A DNA stretch of 37,686 nucleotides from Sphaeroforma sirkka (Eukaryota > Opisthokonta > Ichthyosporea > Ichthyophonida): assembly GCA_001586965.3 (NCBI GenBank), contig LUCW03002164.1, positions 1 through 37,686 of the forward strand, read 5' to 3'. A program made the position numbers and the translations under genes. Under the pieces are notes generated by a model, which did no database searches, was not told where the DNA came from, and saw only the letters and a list, made by a program, of their open reading frames with translations. Positions 1-8,957 of the stretch are shown piece by piece. Each line of letters begins with the position of its first letter. Position 1 is the first letter of the stretch.

Positions 1-1200
1 GGCTGTCCATAACAAAACAACTGATTTAATCTTGGGAAATGGCAAAGTTACTACTTGCGAACAAGCCATTGACTATGCACACATAATGCTGTCAGATAGA
101 AGAGAAGTGAAGACTCACCTAATCGTTACTGACATGTCTCAGAAATACGATTTAATTATAGGTATGACTGATCTTCTCAGTTTAGGTATAACACTCACTG
201 GTCTGCCTAATGGGCTGGACCCGAATAAAAGATCAGTCAGATGATAATATGTTAAAGATACCTAAACCTCCGGAAGGTGAAGCAAAGGATATGATTCCGC
301 ACTTCACCGATATAATTATGGACTTAATTATACAAAACAGGAAGATTGCAATAACTGACTGGTGTATGTTTAAGTTCTCTAATGGGTACGTTAGACTTGA
401 CTTAACAAACGTCGGCTTCTCTAAGTTAAAGTGTCCTTCACATAACTACGTGAGTTGGAGACACAAAAGACGTTGTCAAAACCCAAATCGAAGATTGGTT
501 AAAACAGGGTCTAATTGAAATCAATTATGATGCAACCCCAGTTAACTTAGCTCTCTTAGCGGTCGATCAATATAAATCTGATGGAACGTTTAGTAAAACA
601 AGAGTAGTACTTACTAGACCTGTCGCCAATCAACAAACTAATTCCGCAACATAGTTTTCCCTTACCTAAGATAAGCGAGATACTACGCAAAATGGAGGTG
701 CGACTATCTTTTCCAAGATAGACTTAAAAGCTGCATTCCATCAACTACAGATATATGAGCCTTATAGGAAATACTTTTCCTTTACTTGGCAAGGTAAGAA
801 GTACCAGTTTAAAGGTGCACCTGAAGGCTTACACATGTTACCTTCTTTCTTCCAACAAGTTATGATGGAACTATTTGCGGACCTGTCGTATAACGTATCA
901 GTCTATTTAGATGATATAGTTATCTTTACAAAGACAGCACATGAACATGCTAAACTCGTTAAAGAAGTCTTAAAGCGACTTAATCATGCTAAACTTAAGA
1001 TTAACGAAGACAAGTGTTCTTTTGCTAAAGATACTATACACTTACTTGGCTACAAAGTATCTGCAGCAGGGGTAGAAATTGATCCTGGCAAGAAACAGTT
1101 TCTGTTGGATTTATCAACACCAATTACTGGAAGAGATGTGAACTCTGTGTGGGTTTGTTAACTTCTTCTCGGATTCGGTACCGCATCTTTCTCATTACTT
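1..1200 (+). pseudogene. Element A protease remnant and reverse transcriptase
   Basis: The translated segment contains the end of an aspartic protease-like region, followed by a Gypsy reverse transcriptase palm. Visible RT signatures are a YFSFTWQGKKYQFKGAPEGL-type block near 770-830 and the catalytic box YLDDIVIF near 900-930, followed by the connection region with LLGYKVSAAGVEIDPGKK. It would act in a cytoplasmic virus-like particle to copy element RNA. Several interruptions are present, so it is treated as a fossil segment. The equivalent stretch of element E lies at 31759-32956 on the other strand and is nearly the same. Confidence 0.9.
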
Positions 1201-1237
1201 AAAGCCTTTCAGTCACCTACGGCTGCACAAAGGACCT

Positions 1238-2317
1238 TTGGGAAAGCTTTGGACTAAAGAATGTGATGATGCATTTAAACTAGTCAAAAGTAAAGTAATG
1301 GACGCACCCATCATGCAGTACCCTGTGGATGGTGTCCCATTCCAAGTAGCAACCGACGCTTCAGATCGAGCGGTAGGTGGAGTGCTTTACCAAACGATAA
1401 ATGGTAAACCGCGCTACATACAATTCTTTAGCAAGAGTTATAATAAGAGTCAACGGAATTACCCTACCGTTAAACAAGAGCTCCTTGCTATAGTTACTGC
1501 GCTAAGACAGTTTAAAGACTACCTTTATGGAAGTTACTTTACTGTCGCCTGTGATCAAAAGTCTTTAACATACTTAAAAGATATGAACCCTGATTCACAG
1601 TTGGTGAGCCGCTGGCATGACATTATTGCCAAGTTCGCTTTTAATATAACACACATTCCAGGAATACATAACCATCTTCCTGACATGCTCTCTCGACTTG
1701 TGCCCGACTACCAGAAAACAGTCAAGGAGTTATTAGCAACCGATTGGATGCTAAATAAGAAATGGTTTAACCTCGCTCAATCACGATGGGGTCCATTTAC
1801 TGTTGATATGTTCGCCGCAGAACATAACAAACAGGTTTCTGAATATAGGTCGTTGACTCATCCTAAAGGTGATGCATTTCAGCTTGACTTATCAAAGCAT
1901 AATGCGTGGGCTAACCCACCTTGTCAACTTATCGCACAGTTGTTAAATTATGTTAATATTACTAAATCTACCATTACGCTGTGTTGTCCCTTACGTAACT
2001 CCGACCCATGGATACGTGATTTAATTAATATGATTCAAGACGAACCTATTTATGTCGACCGTGAAACCGACACGTTCTTGTATCAGGGATCCTATTCTAT
2101 TAAGAAGACGCCTTGGAAACACACCATTGTTTGTCGCATCGGTCCTGCAGGTACCACTAAGTGGAAACCCTCAACCGAATTCTTAGCTAAACTAGAGGAG
2201 TCTAAAGAGTTTGAACAAAAGCTCAAGACTCGTACAACACATGCACCCAACAAAATTGCAGTCGAGGTAATGCCGATTGAAACGGCATTAGATCGTAAAA
2301 AACATGGGACTAGCTAA
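1238..2317 (+). pseudogene. Element A RNase H and Dam-like block
   Basis: The first third of this 359-residue open segment is a Gypsy RNase H: TDASDRAVGGVLYQ, PTVKQELLAIV and the CDQKSL block correspond to successive acidic catalytic positions, ending in the HNHLPDMLSR motif that usually closes the domain. The following part, about 1790-2144, carries TVDMFAAEHN, DAFQLDLSKHNAWANPP and LTLCCP-like strands. These resemble the adenine methyltransferase-like (Dam) domain of DIRS retroelements, which is not a standard Gypsy part. The same segment appears with essentially the same protein at 30644-31723 on the other strand. The RNase H call is firm; the methyltransferase relation is an inference from motif order. 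Confidence 0.88.
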
Positions 2318-3421
2318 GGCCATGGATCAAAGACTCAAAACTCTAAGAGAACCTGAAGCTCGCACTCAACTACTTAAAGCGCTGCTTAAAGAACAGCCAG
2401 GAGTTGCGAAACAACTGAAGAAGATACTTCAACAATCCAATGTTGTCAATTATGTATCTCAGGACTCTACCCCTCCTGATACTGAGGTTGCCCTTTCCAA
2501 CAGGACTATGGTTCATCCAGCCAGCGTTACGCAGAATCTGACTGACTTAGAGGAGCTCGAAAGTAGAGTTAAAATTATACATAATTTAACGCATCGAGCA
2601 TATGAGCATACTTATAAAATGGCTATTCGTGCAGGGCTTGATCACCCGGCGCTGAAAGAAACCATACGTGAAGTATACCGACGCTGTACTGATTGTGAAA
2701 AGAACCAGATCAAGCGATACGGTTGGGCACCCCTAAAAAGTGTGACAGAAGACCAACCGATGCGCCGAGTCATAGTCGATTTGGTTAAACTCCCGCGATC
2801 CAAGCATACTGGCGATGTATATATCTGTCATTTCTTATGTGTGGCTTCGGGCTATAACTTGCTTTATGCAATACCGAACAAACGTCCACAAACAGTGGCA
2901 GAATTATGCTATCACGTCTTTAATGACTTCGGTTTCCCCGAGTACTATGTTCTGATAACGGTAGTGAGTTTTGTACCGACGTAATGGAGGCACTTATACT
3001 CGTATCAGGCATGACCCATAGGCGTGGTGTTCCTTACAAACCTCAAACGCAGGGTGCAAATGAGACACGTCATAGAGAACTTAAGAAACTCTTGCGTACC
3101 GCACTAGACGACGTTGAGGATATGTGGCCTTATCATTTGAAATGGGTTCAGACTCAAATGAATAACTGCATGAATCCTCAAACTGGAACACTCCCGTTTC
3201 ACTATTTCTTTGGCCGCTATAGTGAATTACAAGCAACGTTTGATAAAACTGCGCCCGAGAAACACGCTACCCCGTGGCTACAAAAGATCGAGCATATGCA
3301 GAACGTTGTTTACCCTGTTTACTCGAGCACAAGAATCGCGTCCTACTTAAAGCGTATGACCGATGGAATAACACTAAGAACATTGTTCAGTTCAAAGTCG
3401 GCGATTACGTTAACATTATAA
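2304..3421 (+). pseudogene. Element A integrase
   Basis: An N-terminal HHCC zinc-binding module is visible (histidines near 2580-2650 and the CTDC pair near 2685-2700), followed by an RNase H-fold DDE core: RRVIVDLVKLP near 2765-2790, a glycine/serine-flanked second acidic block near 2950-2985, and GANETRHREL with the catalytic glutamate near 3055-3085. The SVTEDQPMRRV linker and the VPYKPQTQGANE run are typical of Ty3/Gypsy integrases. The enzyme would insert element cDNA into chromosomal DNA. The segment is interrupted and is a fossil. It is followed by the GPY/F and chromodomain-like tail. Confidence 0.9.
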
Positions 3422-4044
3422 ATCGAAACGCCAACGTTACCGAACTCTCTTCTAAGACGATAGGACCTTTTGTTATTTCCTACCATGATGAGAAGAGTGA
3501 TACTTACGAAGTGAATAACATTGATGGTACTAGCGCAACCAATCTAGGTACTCACCGTATCCCTACCTCCGAACTCTCATTCGCTCGCTCATTTGATTCT
3601 GATGTACCAGTCATGGAGTCACAAGTCAAAGATATAATTGACAAAACATCCGAAGACGGTTACACTTACTACAAGACCCGTTTCATGGATGGGACAGTAG
3701 CTTGGCTAACCTCCGATGCATTTCGTGAATCTCGCGACTTTCTTCGTATCTTTAATAAGAAATGGAACAAGCGTTTACATAAGAACACACGAGATAAACG
3801 AAAAGGGTTTCCTCAGGTGACTACAAACCCTGACGGATCTGAAATTTCCTATTTGCCACCTACTTCCTACGTGACTAAACTTTCTGATCTGCTTACCAAC
3901 AGTGCAGAAAATTGTTCAAACTTACTTACTAATGAAGAACAGCCTTTGGCTATTACCTTACCAAATAATAAACGTAAGGCGCCTACATCGGAAATGGTTA
4001 CTGGACCAAATACTAAACGACATAGAGTACAACATGAGTCTTGA
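3274..4044 (+). pseudogene. Element A integrase C-terminal tail (GPY/F and chromodomain-like)
   Basis: This 256-residue open segment overlaps the integrase end. It contains a GPY/F-type module (KTIGPFVISYHDEKSDTYEV) near 3450-3520 that normally follows the DDE core in Ty3/Gypsy integrases. About 50 residues later comes VKDIIDKTSEDGYTYYKTRF, an acidic-aromatic stretch and FLRIFNKKW near 3625-3770, a layout like a degenerate chromodomain. The basic C-terminal end (RDKRKG, NNKRKAPTSEM, NTKRHRVQ) could bind nucleic acid or act as a nuclear signal. The homologous tail in element D is at residues 823-996 of its pol segment. The chromodomain relation is tentative; the GPY/F call is strong. Confidence 0.8.
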
Positions 4045-4171
4045 ACTCGTACATATAGGCACATACATACTCGATAAGTCATGACCGAAACCGTTTTTAC
4101 TTTGGTTTTCGCTTTACCAACTAGATCGTATCTTAACGTACGTTCGTAGTTCTAAAAGCTACTGGGGGCTA
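4045..4171 (+). other. Element A 3' untranslated stretch and polypurine tract
   Basis: Between the end of pol and the 3' LTR are 127 bases with no open frame. A weak hairpin (CGAAACC against GGTTTTCG) lies near 4086-4112. The last bases, CTACTGGGGGCTA, form the G-rich tract that should prime plus-strand DNA synthesis just before the LTR. The same stretch appears in reverse next to the LTR at 12568-12682, which identifies that fragment as another family 1 3' end. Confidence 0.7.
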
Positions 4172-4766
4172 TGTAGAAATACGGCCTCCGGTCAGTCTAA
4201 AATATCAAGATCAATTGAGATAATACATTAGTTTTTTATTTGTATTTTAAATAATTTAGTACAAGCTCTTTTTCCAATATTTCCAAAGTGTTCTAAATTC
4301 ACTTTGATGGCTCCAATAGCCTGAGTATTTGGTATGACTCATCTACTTGGACCTATTTGAGACATTAGTAGATGTAGGATATTATAAACTAAATTTTATA
4401 ATCTCCGAACTACTACTTATAGATTTTGGTCCTCCCGCCAATCTCCAAAATCCAATAAGTCTTGTTCTTTTTTAACTTTTCTTCAGATGGAACTTTATTT
4501 ATATCAGCTAATGTATTAACGTGACTTACGTTATTATGTCTATTTACAAATTAGGCAAGGGGTCATGAACACTTAGTACTTCTAGTGAAAATTATTTAAT
4601 ATAGAACAGCTAGAGGTACGCCCTGTGTGATCGAGGATATTTGGGCTCTTAACAAGACGCAGTCCCGATCATTCTTACACAAGCTACCACTGCTAAATCC
4701 TAACTGACTAAATTGTATTTTAGTTTAATATAGTTTGAAACCTAGTAATTTCCATCGAAGTTTACA
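4172..4766 (+). repeat. Family 1 LTR (3' LTR of element A)
   Basis: The 595-bp repeat begins TGTAGAAATACGGCCTCC and ends CCATCGAAGTTTACA, giving TGTA...TACA ends. Near-copies occur at 5300-5893 (-), 11976-12567 (-) and 28883-29477 (+), with diverged versions at 13806-14321 (+) and 35362-36065 (-). Two internal stem-loops recur in the copies: CAAAGTG against CACTTTG, and GATTTTGG against CCAAAATC. The right edge lies directly against the gag fragment of element B, with no recognisable target duplication between them. Confidence 0.93.
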
Positions 4767-5219
4767 CTTCTCCATCGATGGCGAAACCGAAATTTTCGGA
4801 CAGGTCCAATACTTCCTTTTCACGCCGGATTTGTGCTGGAGTGTCCTTTAGATGTGGAGTTATAATGCCCCCGACATTCGTATCCACGAATTTTCCAGCC
4901 TTTCGACGTTTATCTCCAATATTTGACGGCACGTGGTCAGGGGGCAAGCTGGGGTCCTGAGCTTCACTCCTAGGTGATACACGGACGCTAGCGAGCCTTT
5001 CCGCGGTAGTAGATACCTCTTCTTCCAAGGCTTTAGGATCCGACGAGTCATCCTCAGAATAATCCTCTGTACCAACCTCAGAATTTGCTTCCCCAATAGT
5101 ATCCTCGGCAGGCTCAACTCCAGACAGGCTAGGTGTTTCCACAGGGACCTCAGGAACCTCGGCAGGCTTAGCAGGCTTAGAGCTAGCGGCTCCCTTGCCT
5201 TTAGAAGTACCCTTAGCCA
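4767..5219 (-). pseudogene. Element B gag N-terminal part
   Basis: Reading from 5219 on the minus strand gives MAKGTSKGKGAASSKPAKP, a basic, alanine- and proline-rich start, then an acidic run (SEVGTEDYSEDDSSDPKALEEE) and a TAERLASVRVSPRSEAQDP segment. No named domain is recognised. The same architecture is found at the gag start of elements E and C, which is why this methionine is preferred over an upstream one that lies inside the LTR. The role would be assembly of the virus-like particle. The fragment ends at the border with the LTR of element A. Confidence 0.8.
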
Positions 5220-5299
5220 TAGTATTTGCTGGATAGTAAATCGATGTCAGACAGTCTAGAAGCAGTACACTACTGTAACTACTAAATAACTGAAAAATA

Positions 5300-5893
5300 T
5301 GTAAACTTCGATGGAAATTACTAGGTTTCAAACTATATTAAACTAAAATACAATTTAGTCAGTTAGGATTTAGCAGTGGTAGCTTGTGTAAGAATGATCG
5401 GGACTGCGTCTTGTTAAGAGCCCAAATATCCTCGATCACACAGGGCGTACCTCTAGCTGTTCTATATTAAATAATTTTCACTAGAAGTACTAAGTGTTCA
5501 TGACCCCTTGCCTAATTTGTAAATAGACATAATAACGTAAGTCACGTTAATACATTAGCTGATATAAATAAAGTTCCATCTGAAGAAAAGTTAAAAAAGA
5601 ACAAGACTTATTGGATTTTGGAGATTGGCGGGAGGACCAAAATCTATAAGTAGTAGTTCGGAGATTATAAAATTTAGTTTATAATATCCTACATCTACTA
5701 ATGTCTCAAATAGGTCCAAGTAGATGAGTCATACCAAATACTCAGGCTATTGGAGCCATCAAAGTGAATTTAGAACACTTTGGAAATATTGGAAAAAGAG
5801 CTTGTACTAAATTATTTAAAATACAAATAAAAACCAATGTAGTATCTCAATTGATCTTGATATTTTAGACTGACCGGAGGCCGTATTTCTACA
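5300..5893 (-). repeat. Family 1 LTR (5' LTR of element B)
   Basis: A 594-bp reverse-orientation copy of the family 1 LTR; on the plus strand it starts TGTAAACTTCGATGG and ends GGCCGTATTTCTACA. It is nearly the same as 4172-4766 in inverted orientation. On its left is the gag leader of element B; on its right, without any gap, begins an open frame that looks like a host C-terminal exon (5894-5998). Confidence 0.92.
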
Positions 5894-5998
5894 CTTGAAG
5901 AATTCAAGCACGTAGGTCAGCAGTATTGGGCCAGTGAGGAGGAGATAGATGCTTGGTTACAGCATGAGTATAAGAAGAATATGGTCGTTCAACTTTAA
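5894..5998 (+). CDS. Probable C-terminal host exon, partial, cut by an LTR
   Basis: Immediately after the LTR, one frame reads 34 residues to a TAA: it begins LEEFKHVGQQYWASEEE, continues IDAWLQHEYKK and ends NMVVQL. The composition (aromatic, acidic, amphipathic) is far more protein-like than the surrounding AT-rich DNA. Two AATAAA signals follow 27 and 35 bases after the stop. This is what the last coding exon and 3' UTR of a host gene would look like. I do not recognise the protein. The frame stays open a little way into the LTR, where a TATTTTAG acceptor-like site occurs, so whether the exon was interrupted or uses an LTR-borne acceptor cannot be told. Chance is possible because the segment is short. 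Confidence 0.45.
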   Translation, partial: LEEFKHVGQQYWASEEEIDAWLQHEYKKNMVVQL

Positions 5999-6024
5999 AT
6001 ATTTCTTGGTTCCATATGTACAAC

Positions 6025-6038
6025 AATAAAATAATAAA
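6025..6038 (+). terminator. Tandem AATAAA polyadenylation signals
   Basis: AATAAA occurs at 6025-6030 and again at 6033-6038, shortly after the stop codon of the possible terminal exon at 5894-5998. The distance suits a short 3' UTR. The region is AT-rich, so either copy could be fortuitous. Confidence 0.4.
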
Positions 6039-6114
6039 GTCCATATTTTAAAATATAAAATTGCAAGTATCAGACGCACGCAAAGACGCAGATACGAGGC
6101 GCATGTAAGGTTAT

Positions 6115-6229
6115 GCGTCAGACTTAACTGACTCGGGCGAAAGCGTCAAGTTTAACGGTCGCACTCGTCAGCGTCAGACATTGGTCGCAAGTTTAAGTCG
6201 CAATTTTAACGCGTCAGCCAAGAGCGTCA
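6115..6229. repeat. Degenerate repeat cluster with five GCGTCA (TGACGC) words
   Basis: GCGTCA occurs at 6115, 6143, 6171, 6211 and 6224, mostly as GCGTCAGAC, interleaved with GGTCGCA words near 6157, 6183 and 6238. The first three are spaced exactly 28 bases apart. TGACGC, its complement, resembles a half-site of the ATF/CREB class of bZIP proteins. This may be a decayed tandem repeat or a cluster of binding sites; there is no proof of function. Confidence 0.5.
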
Positions 6230-6332
6230 GACATAGTGGTCGCAAAATCAAAAGTCAGACTTTTAGTGGTCACACCCTACGCACCGTCGTAGACTTCCAT
6301 GGGGCATGGCCCAATAAGATAAAATAAAACGC

Positions 6333-6418
6333 GACTCAGCCTCTCAGGGCTCAGGTCCTCAGTCACAGTGGCTCAGGCGGCCCGCTCAGTCTCTCAGGGC
6401 AGCCACTCAGGTTACAGG
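6333..6418. repeat. CTCAG-rich simple repeat
   Basis: The words CTCAG, CTCAGG and CTCTCAGGGC recur about nine times over roughly 85 bases, with no open frame of note. It looks like a decayed low-complexity tract. Confidence 0.5.
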
Positions 6419-6630
6419 TATCTTAGATTTTAGAAGTCAGACACTCGCGCGGACCTCGGCTGCCGTTTTGTTTTTAAAAACACCACTCACCGAATGCAAG
6501 GTCATATTTATCCAAGCGTACTAATTTGATATTGAAAAACAAGAAGTATTTTTCACAGAACTACTATTACGAGCATATATAGAATTTCCTATAAAATATA
6601 GAATTTTTTAATTTTTTAATATAATAGAAC

Positions 6631-7195
6631 GTCTTTATACGGCACTGCTGACAATAAAATTAGTAGCAAGCTCAGACCCAGTTTCCTACCAGTCTCTTAC
6701 ATACTTTTTTGAGTTTACTTTGCCTTTTAAAGATGTAATTAGCGTGATTTTAGCCCATTTATTGAACTTGTATCAGTTCTTTGTCGGCCTCAGAGAGGTC
6801 GACGTATGTTAGACACGAATAGTGTCAACTGTAAAACCATGGGCGAATCCGAAGCAATAGCTAAGGCAGAGGACGCCTATATACATGTGTCTAACTACTA
6901 ACATATGTCAAGACCTTAAGACCGACAAGGACCTAACATAAGTGCAACATATGGGTTGTATCCGCGCTACAATATCCAACATTTAAGTCGAGCGCTTCCA
7001 GCCGACAAATAACAAACAAACCGGCAGAAAACAGATACATCTCACAAGTGCTTTTTAAAAAAGTTAAAATCACGCTAATTACATTAATACACCTATATTT
7101 AAGCAAATTAAACTCAAGAAGTTTAAATATGAGACTGGTAGGAAACTGGCATGAGGTGCTTAATAGTTTTATTTTCACCAGTGCCGTATAAAGAC
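6631..7195. mobile_element. Foldback/MITE-like element with long imperfect terminal inverted repeats
   Basis: GTCTTTATACGGCACTG at 6631 reappears inverted at the right end (CAGTGCCGTATAAAGAC, ending at 7195). The similarity continues inward for about 130 bases, including CAGTTTCCTACCAGTCTC, TTGAGTTTA and TGTAATTAGCGTGATTTTA on both arms. A second inner inverted pair (TATGTTAGACAC near 6803-6816 against GTGTCTAAC/ACATA near 6886-6906) makes the whole 565 bp a broken hairpin. No transposase frame is seen, so it would be non-autonomous. The ends do not match a superfamily I can name, and no clear target duplication is visible. Confidence 0.72.
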
Positions 7196-7336
7196 ATTCA
7201 AACTAAATAAAAAATATAAATAACTAAAAAAAATAGACAATTGAAAATAACCACACTAGGATATTAAATATTATTGGATGACGATAGTTTTATAATTTAT
7301 ACGGCGGGGCAACCGGGCCCAAGTGGCAAGTCGACA

Positions 7337-7449
7337 ACTGTTATTATATATACGTCGACAGGTCCGCAAATAGTTCCATCATAACTTGTTGGAAGAAAGA
7401 AGGTAACATGTGTAAGCCTTCAGGTGCACCACTGTTATTATATATACGT
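7337..7449 (-). mobile_element. 75-base family 1 RT fragment framed by 19-base direct repeats
   Basis: Bases 7356-7430 match, in antisense, the reverse transcriptase stretch of the family 1 elements (compare about 32078-32152), covering the coding for GLHMLPSFFQQVMMELFAD. The fragment lies between two copies of the same 19-base word, ACTGTTATTATATATACGT, at 7337-7355 and 7431-7449. Such a tiny internal fragment cannot be an ordinary integrase insertion. A filler copied in during break repair, or capture by another transposition mechanism, would fit. It carries no gene. Confidence 0.8.
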
Positions 7450-8446
7450 ATGTTGTGTCGGGATTTTAAAAAATAAAGAAATAAGCAAAAAAACAAATAG
7501 ATTGTTCTCATGTTCTCAGCTCATTTATATCCATATTTTCAAAACCGAATACTGACTCATGAGTGGATGAGTCTGTTCTGAGTTCTAACTCATCTCATTC
7601 GAATGTTCACAAAAAAATACATTATGTTTCTTTGGTTTTTTTCTAAATAAAACAAAAGAAAAGAAAACCACTTTCATGAACTATTGGGACGTTGGTAGTA
7701 TCAAGTATGTACATATTTACTATTTAGCATATTTACTTTTAGGCGGTATTTATCTACGTCGTCTAATTTAGATTTTAGAAGGCTATGAGAATTGATTCTC
7801 TTTAAAAAAAAAATAGAATGTAGAGTTTTTAGTTTCTCGCTCTACTACTGTAAATACATAGAGAGTAGATATTAGACAGACTACGACTATAGTATTGTTT
7901 CAAAAAAAAAAGTGTTTTAGTATGTCAGTTATATTTGAATGGTTAGTATTATTTAAAAAATGTTTTTTATCTTTTTTTTTAAATATTTATTATTTTACTC
8001 TTTTTTGAAATAAAAGTGAAAAGCAACAAAACGCGAAAAATGATCCAAACTGGTTTTGAGTTTCAACTTCCCTGATTGAGATCAACGAGGCTGAGACGCT
8101 GACTTGCTGAGGCCTGAGAGAGTCCCTCGCCAAAAAGTAGAAATTGGTATGTATGTACTTGAGTGGGTAGGCGAAAACCGAAAATTAAACAAGAATCCCG
8201 TACTTCGTGGCCAGATCTGAAAAGTAATGGAGCATAAAGTGCTCAATTTGTACAAATGGAAATCGTTCGGGGAGATAGGGATTCATCCCCATTCATATTT
8301 TCAAGCGGTCAGCCCTCCAAGCCCAGGGCTCCAGTGGCCCAGGCGCAAAACGTCAACGTGACATGATTCCATGAATCATGAAAGTCAATTCATAATAATA
8401 AAATATGTCTATGAGTCATCACTCTCTTGTAACCAAAATAGAGTAC
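7450..8446. other. AT-rich non-coding stretch
   Basis: The first 600 bases are strongly AT-rich with several poly-A and poly-T runs. From about 8041 the composition is more even (GAGGCTGAGACGCTGACTTGC and similar), but no open frame, RNA gene or recognisable repeat family could be supported. Confidence 0.5.
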
Positions 8447-8600
8447 AGAGGCCAGACCGCCAGAGGCCAGACTGCCAGAGGTTGGACTTGCAGAGTAAAT
8501 TGAAGATTGCAGACACTACAATGTGCAGAGTGCAGAGGGCAGAGGGCAGAGGGCAGAGGGCAGAGGGCAGAGGACGGAGGGCAGACTGCAAAGCACAGAC
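8447..8600. repeat. Minisatellite of GCAGAGG-type units
   Basis: A seven-base unit, GCAGAGG, is repeated about six times nearly perfectly at roughly 8531-8573. It is preceded by longer imperfect units (CCAGAGGCCAGACTG-like) at 8447-8490 and followed by decayed ones. Open frames on both strands across it are a product of the periodicity and are not listed as genes. Confidence 0.8.
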
Positions 8601-8738
8601 TGCAAAAGTGCAAATGGAAGAGTCCAGTTTGTTTTCTACCTTTTTCAAGAAACATTTCTATTCAAGTTCCCTCTAGTTGAGCTGTTGAGGCCTTGAGGGT
8701 TTAGTACTTCAGAGTTTATTAGTCACAAGATGGAACTA

Positions 8739-8789
8739 TGAGGAATCGAGGATTGATGAGGAATGAGAATTATGGAATGAGGAATGAGG
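8739..8789. repeat. GAGGAATGA simple repeat
   Basis: The words GAGGAATCGAGGA, GAGGAATGAGAA and GAATGAGGAATGAGG follow one another over about 50 bases. It is a short imperfect tandem repeat without coding signal. Confidence 0.6.
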
Positions 8790-8957
8790 TGCGACCGTAC
8801 GAGCCAAAATCATGCGACATGTGGCTGTCGCTCCGCAGTTGCAGTTCGCACCCGTGTGTGCGACTTTGCGAGCCCTCGTTCTCTTGTTAGGATTTGGATT
8901 TTTCAAATGAGTTAAAAATTTATATATCGTGTTAAATACAAGAGTTCGAATACAAAT

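Larger units (their letters stand above)
1..4766 (+). mobile_element. Ty3/Gypsy family 1 element A, 3' part with 3' LTR
   Basis: This is the downstream part of a Gypsy-type LTR retrotransposon that enters the window already inside its protease region. In order it holds a protease remnant, reverse transcriptase, RNase H, a methyltransferase-like block, integrase, a GPY/F and chromodomain-like tail, a short 3' untranslated stretch with a G-rich polypurine tract, and a 595-bp 3' LTR. The 5' LTR and gag lie outside the window if they exist. It is broken in several places and is a fossil. Its first 3483 bases are nearly the same as element E (29478-32956) in opposite orientation, so it is probably young or recently duplicated. 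The family assignment rests on the order RT, RNase H, integrase, which separates Ty3/Gypsy from Ty1/Copia. Confidence 0.93.
4767..5893 (-). mobile_element. Family 1 element B, 5' fragment (5' LTR, leader, start of gag)
   Basis: This is a minus-strand 5' end of a family 1 element: LTR at 5300-5893, a short leader at 5220-5299 and the first part of gag at 4767-5219, where it stops against the LTR of element A. The gag text is very close to element E at about 34720-35173. Together A and B make two LTRs in opposite orientation 533 bp apart. The downstream part of B is absent here. It is a broken fossil. Confidence 0.88.
6039..6630. other. Non-coding stretch with two short repeat clusters
   Basis: No convincing open frame is present. 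The left half has a cluster of GCGTCA sites (6115-6229). The middle has repeated CTCAG/CTCAGGGC words at about 6333-6418. The remainder, up to the foldback element at 6631, is AT-rich and unremarkable. Confidence 0.5.

Noticed and set aside
6933-7178. An 81-codon minus-strand frame in the foldback element
   Set aside because: It lies in the inverted repeat arm, has no recognised motif and is explained by AT-rich sequence with few stops.
8371-8676. Open frames on both strands across the GCAGAGG minisatellite
   Set aside because: The seven-base unit, not being a stop-containing repeat, keeps several frames open on both strands; the composition is that of the repeat and no domain is seen.
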